From Methylomicrobium lacus LW14 (lineage in GTDB: Bacteria > Pseudomonadota > Gammaproteobacteria > Methylococcales > Methylomonadaceae), in NCBI RefSeq assembly GCF_000527095.1, contig NZ_AZUN01000001.1:4167501-4231500 (forward strand): a stretch of 64,000 nucleotides of DNA, given 5' to 3'. The position numbers and the translations under genes were made by a program. The notes under the pieces are model-generated. The model ran no database searches and was not told where the DNA came from. It worked only from the letters and a program-made list of their open reading frames with translations. This document shows positions 62,994-64,000 of this stretch, piece by piece. How positions within the stretch are numbered: the first letter of the stretch is position 1; every line of letters starts with the position of its first letter.

Positions 62994-64000
62994 ATGCGAA
63001 AACTGCCGATTTCAATTTTGCTTTTCTGCCTGCTATTTTGGCCGGCATGCGGGGTCTTCGGGGCCGATGAGACGGAATTGCTCGATCCCGAGGCGGCGTT
63101 TGAATTGACGCATGCGGTCAAAAATTCCGGGACGCTAAGGTTTTCCTGGTCCATTGCCGAGGGCTATTATCTCTACCGGCATAAATTCAAATTTGCCTCG
63201 CAAACCCCCGGCATCGAGGCGGGGAGCCCGGTTTTGCCGAAGGGCGAGGTCAAGCAGGATAAATTTCTCGGCACCGTCGAGATCCTCCGCGACAACGTGA
63301 CGGCCGAACTGCCGCTTCGGCGCCTGGACCCCAAGGCAAACCGGGTCGTGATCGATCTGAGCTATCAGGGCTGCGCCGAAAACCGCGTTTGTTATCTGCC
63401 GATTCACAAAACCGTGGCGTTCGACCTGCCGGAGGCCGGCGATGCCGCGGCGGGCAGCATCATGCCGCCGGTTGCCGCGGAGCCGGAGCGGATCGCGGCG
63501 GTGTTGGCGGGGCATTCGCTCGGCCTGATCCTGCTGAGCTTTTTCGGTTTCGGCCTGCTGTTGGCATTTACCCCCTGCGTTTTTCCGATGATTCCGATCA
63601 TCTCCGGCATCGTGATCGGCGACGGCGCAGAACTGACCACGCGGCGGGCCTTCGGCCTGTCGCTCAGCTATGTGCTCGCCTCCGCGCTGACCTATACCGT
63701 TTTCGGGATTTTGGCCGCGCTGTTCGGACAGAATCTGCAAGCCTTCTTCCAGCAGCCCTGGGTGCTGATCGGCGCGAGCGGGATCTTCGTGCTGTTGGCG
63801 CTGTCGATGTTCGGCTTGTTCACGTTACAGATGCCTGCCTTCATTCAAACCCGAATCACCTCGATCAGCTCCCGGCAACGGCGCGGCAACTGGCTGGGAG
63901 CGGCGATGATGGGGATGCTGTCGGCGCTGACGATCGGTCCGTGCGTGACCGCGCCGTTGGCCGGCGCGCTGATCTATATCGGCCAGTCGGGCGATGCGCT
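62994..64000 (+). CDS. dsbD: Thiol:disulfide interchange protein DsbD (3' end outside window)
   Basis: 335 codons visible from ATG 62994. Signal peptide MRKLPISILLFCLLFWPACG; nDsbD domain with LDPEAAFELTHAV, YYLYRHKFKF and the redox Cys pair in GCAENRVCYLP. The membrane core follows, with LLLAFTPCVFPMIPIISGIV and LSALTIGPCVTAPLAGALIY, each carrying the catalytic Cys-Pro. The C-terminal thioredoxin domain is beyond the window. DsbD moves electrons from cytoplasmic thioredoxin to periplasmic proteins, here plausibly to the TlpA-like and NosL proteins. It follows the NosL-barrel gene after 62 bases. Confidence 0.93.
   Translation, partial: MRKLPISILLFCLLFWPACGVFGADETELLDPEAAFELTHAVKNSGTLRFSWSIAEGYYLYRHKFKFASQTPGIEAGSPVLPKGEVKQDKFLGTVEILRDNVTAELPLRRLDPKANRVVIDLSYQGCAENRVCYLPIHKTVAFDLPEAGDAAAGSIMPPVAAEPERIAAVLAGHSLGLILLSFFGFGLLLAFTPCVFPMIPIISGIVIGDGAELTTRRAFGLSLSYVLASALTYTVFGILAALFGQNLQAFFQQPWVLIGASGIFVLLALSMFGLFTLQMPAFIQTRITSISSRQRRGNWLGAAMMGMLSALTIGPCVTAPLAGALIYIGQSGDA

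Overview
The window looks like a chromosomal segment of a gammaproteobacterium with a periplasm, an outer membrane and a large accessory complement. From about 10.5 kb onward the DNA is G+C-rich with a consistent codon style. The first 10 kb is visibly more A+T-rich and full of broken mobile genes. The combination of a type VI secretion locus, PntAB, SbcCD and extensive copper handling would suit a methane-oxidising gammaproteobacterium (Methylococcales). That assignment is an inference from gene content; no 16S or pmo gene is present.

Layout. 1-10 kb is a decayed genomic island. It holds the C-terminal part of a very large DUF1998 helicase resembling DruE of the Druantia anti-phage system, a tyrosine-recombinase remnant, a zinc-ribbon protein of unknown function divergent from an XRE regulator, an IS4-family element (19-bp inverted repeats, 9-bp target duplication) that itself carries a 195-bp TA-flanked MITE, IS481 and IS3 remnants and an ArdC fragment. 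The island ends in a radC gene cut at its JAMM catalytic motif. 10.6-16.2 kb is core: coaBC, a REC-GGDEF-like regulator and pntAB.

16.3-39.3 kb is part of a type VI secretion system: a DUF6931-like protein, PAAR, VgrG, TssJ, an FHA protein (TagH), TssK, TssL with an OmpA tail, TssM and a TagF-PppA fusion. These are followed by an outer-membrane beta-barrel gene behind a possible sigma-54 promoter, a TssB/TssC-like chimera and an FHA-transglycosylase. A convergent three-gene operon encodes a caspase-domain SEL1 lipoprotein, a membrane Ser/Thr kinase and an alpha/beta-hydrolase lipoprotein. TssA, B, C, D(Hcp), E, F, G and ClpV are not in the window. The kinase, the phosphatase domain and the two FHA proteins together suggest phospho-threonine control of the apparatus.

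39.5-49.6 kb holds a threonine-catabolism pair (kbl, SDR-type tdh), sbcCD, an HTTM-DCC membrane protein and two tandem 39-residue lipoproteins, each with its own promoter and a predicted 5'-terminal hairpin. 49.7-64 kb is dominated by copper and thiol chemistry. It has a CPC-type copper ATPase with a small membrane partner, a TauE/SafE-like protein with a cupredoxin tail, a surface protein with Cys-paired InlB-like repeats behind a structured leader, and then a tightly overlapping eight-gene operon. That operon encodes a small membrane protein, an ABC permease, an ABC ATPase, a Cys-rich membrane protein, NosL, a TlpA-like lipoprotein, a NosL domain fused to an outer-membrane barrel, and DsbD (running off the end). 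No nosZ is present. I consider this operon, with the NosL-barrel fusion, and the T6SS-linked kinase/caspase cluster the best candidates for undescribed systems here.
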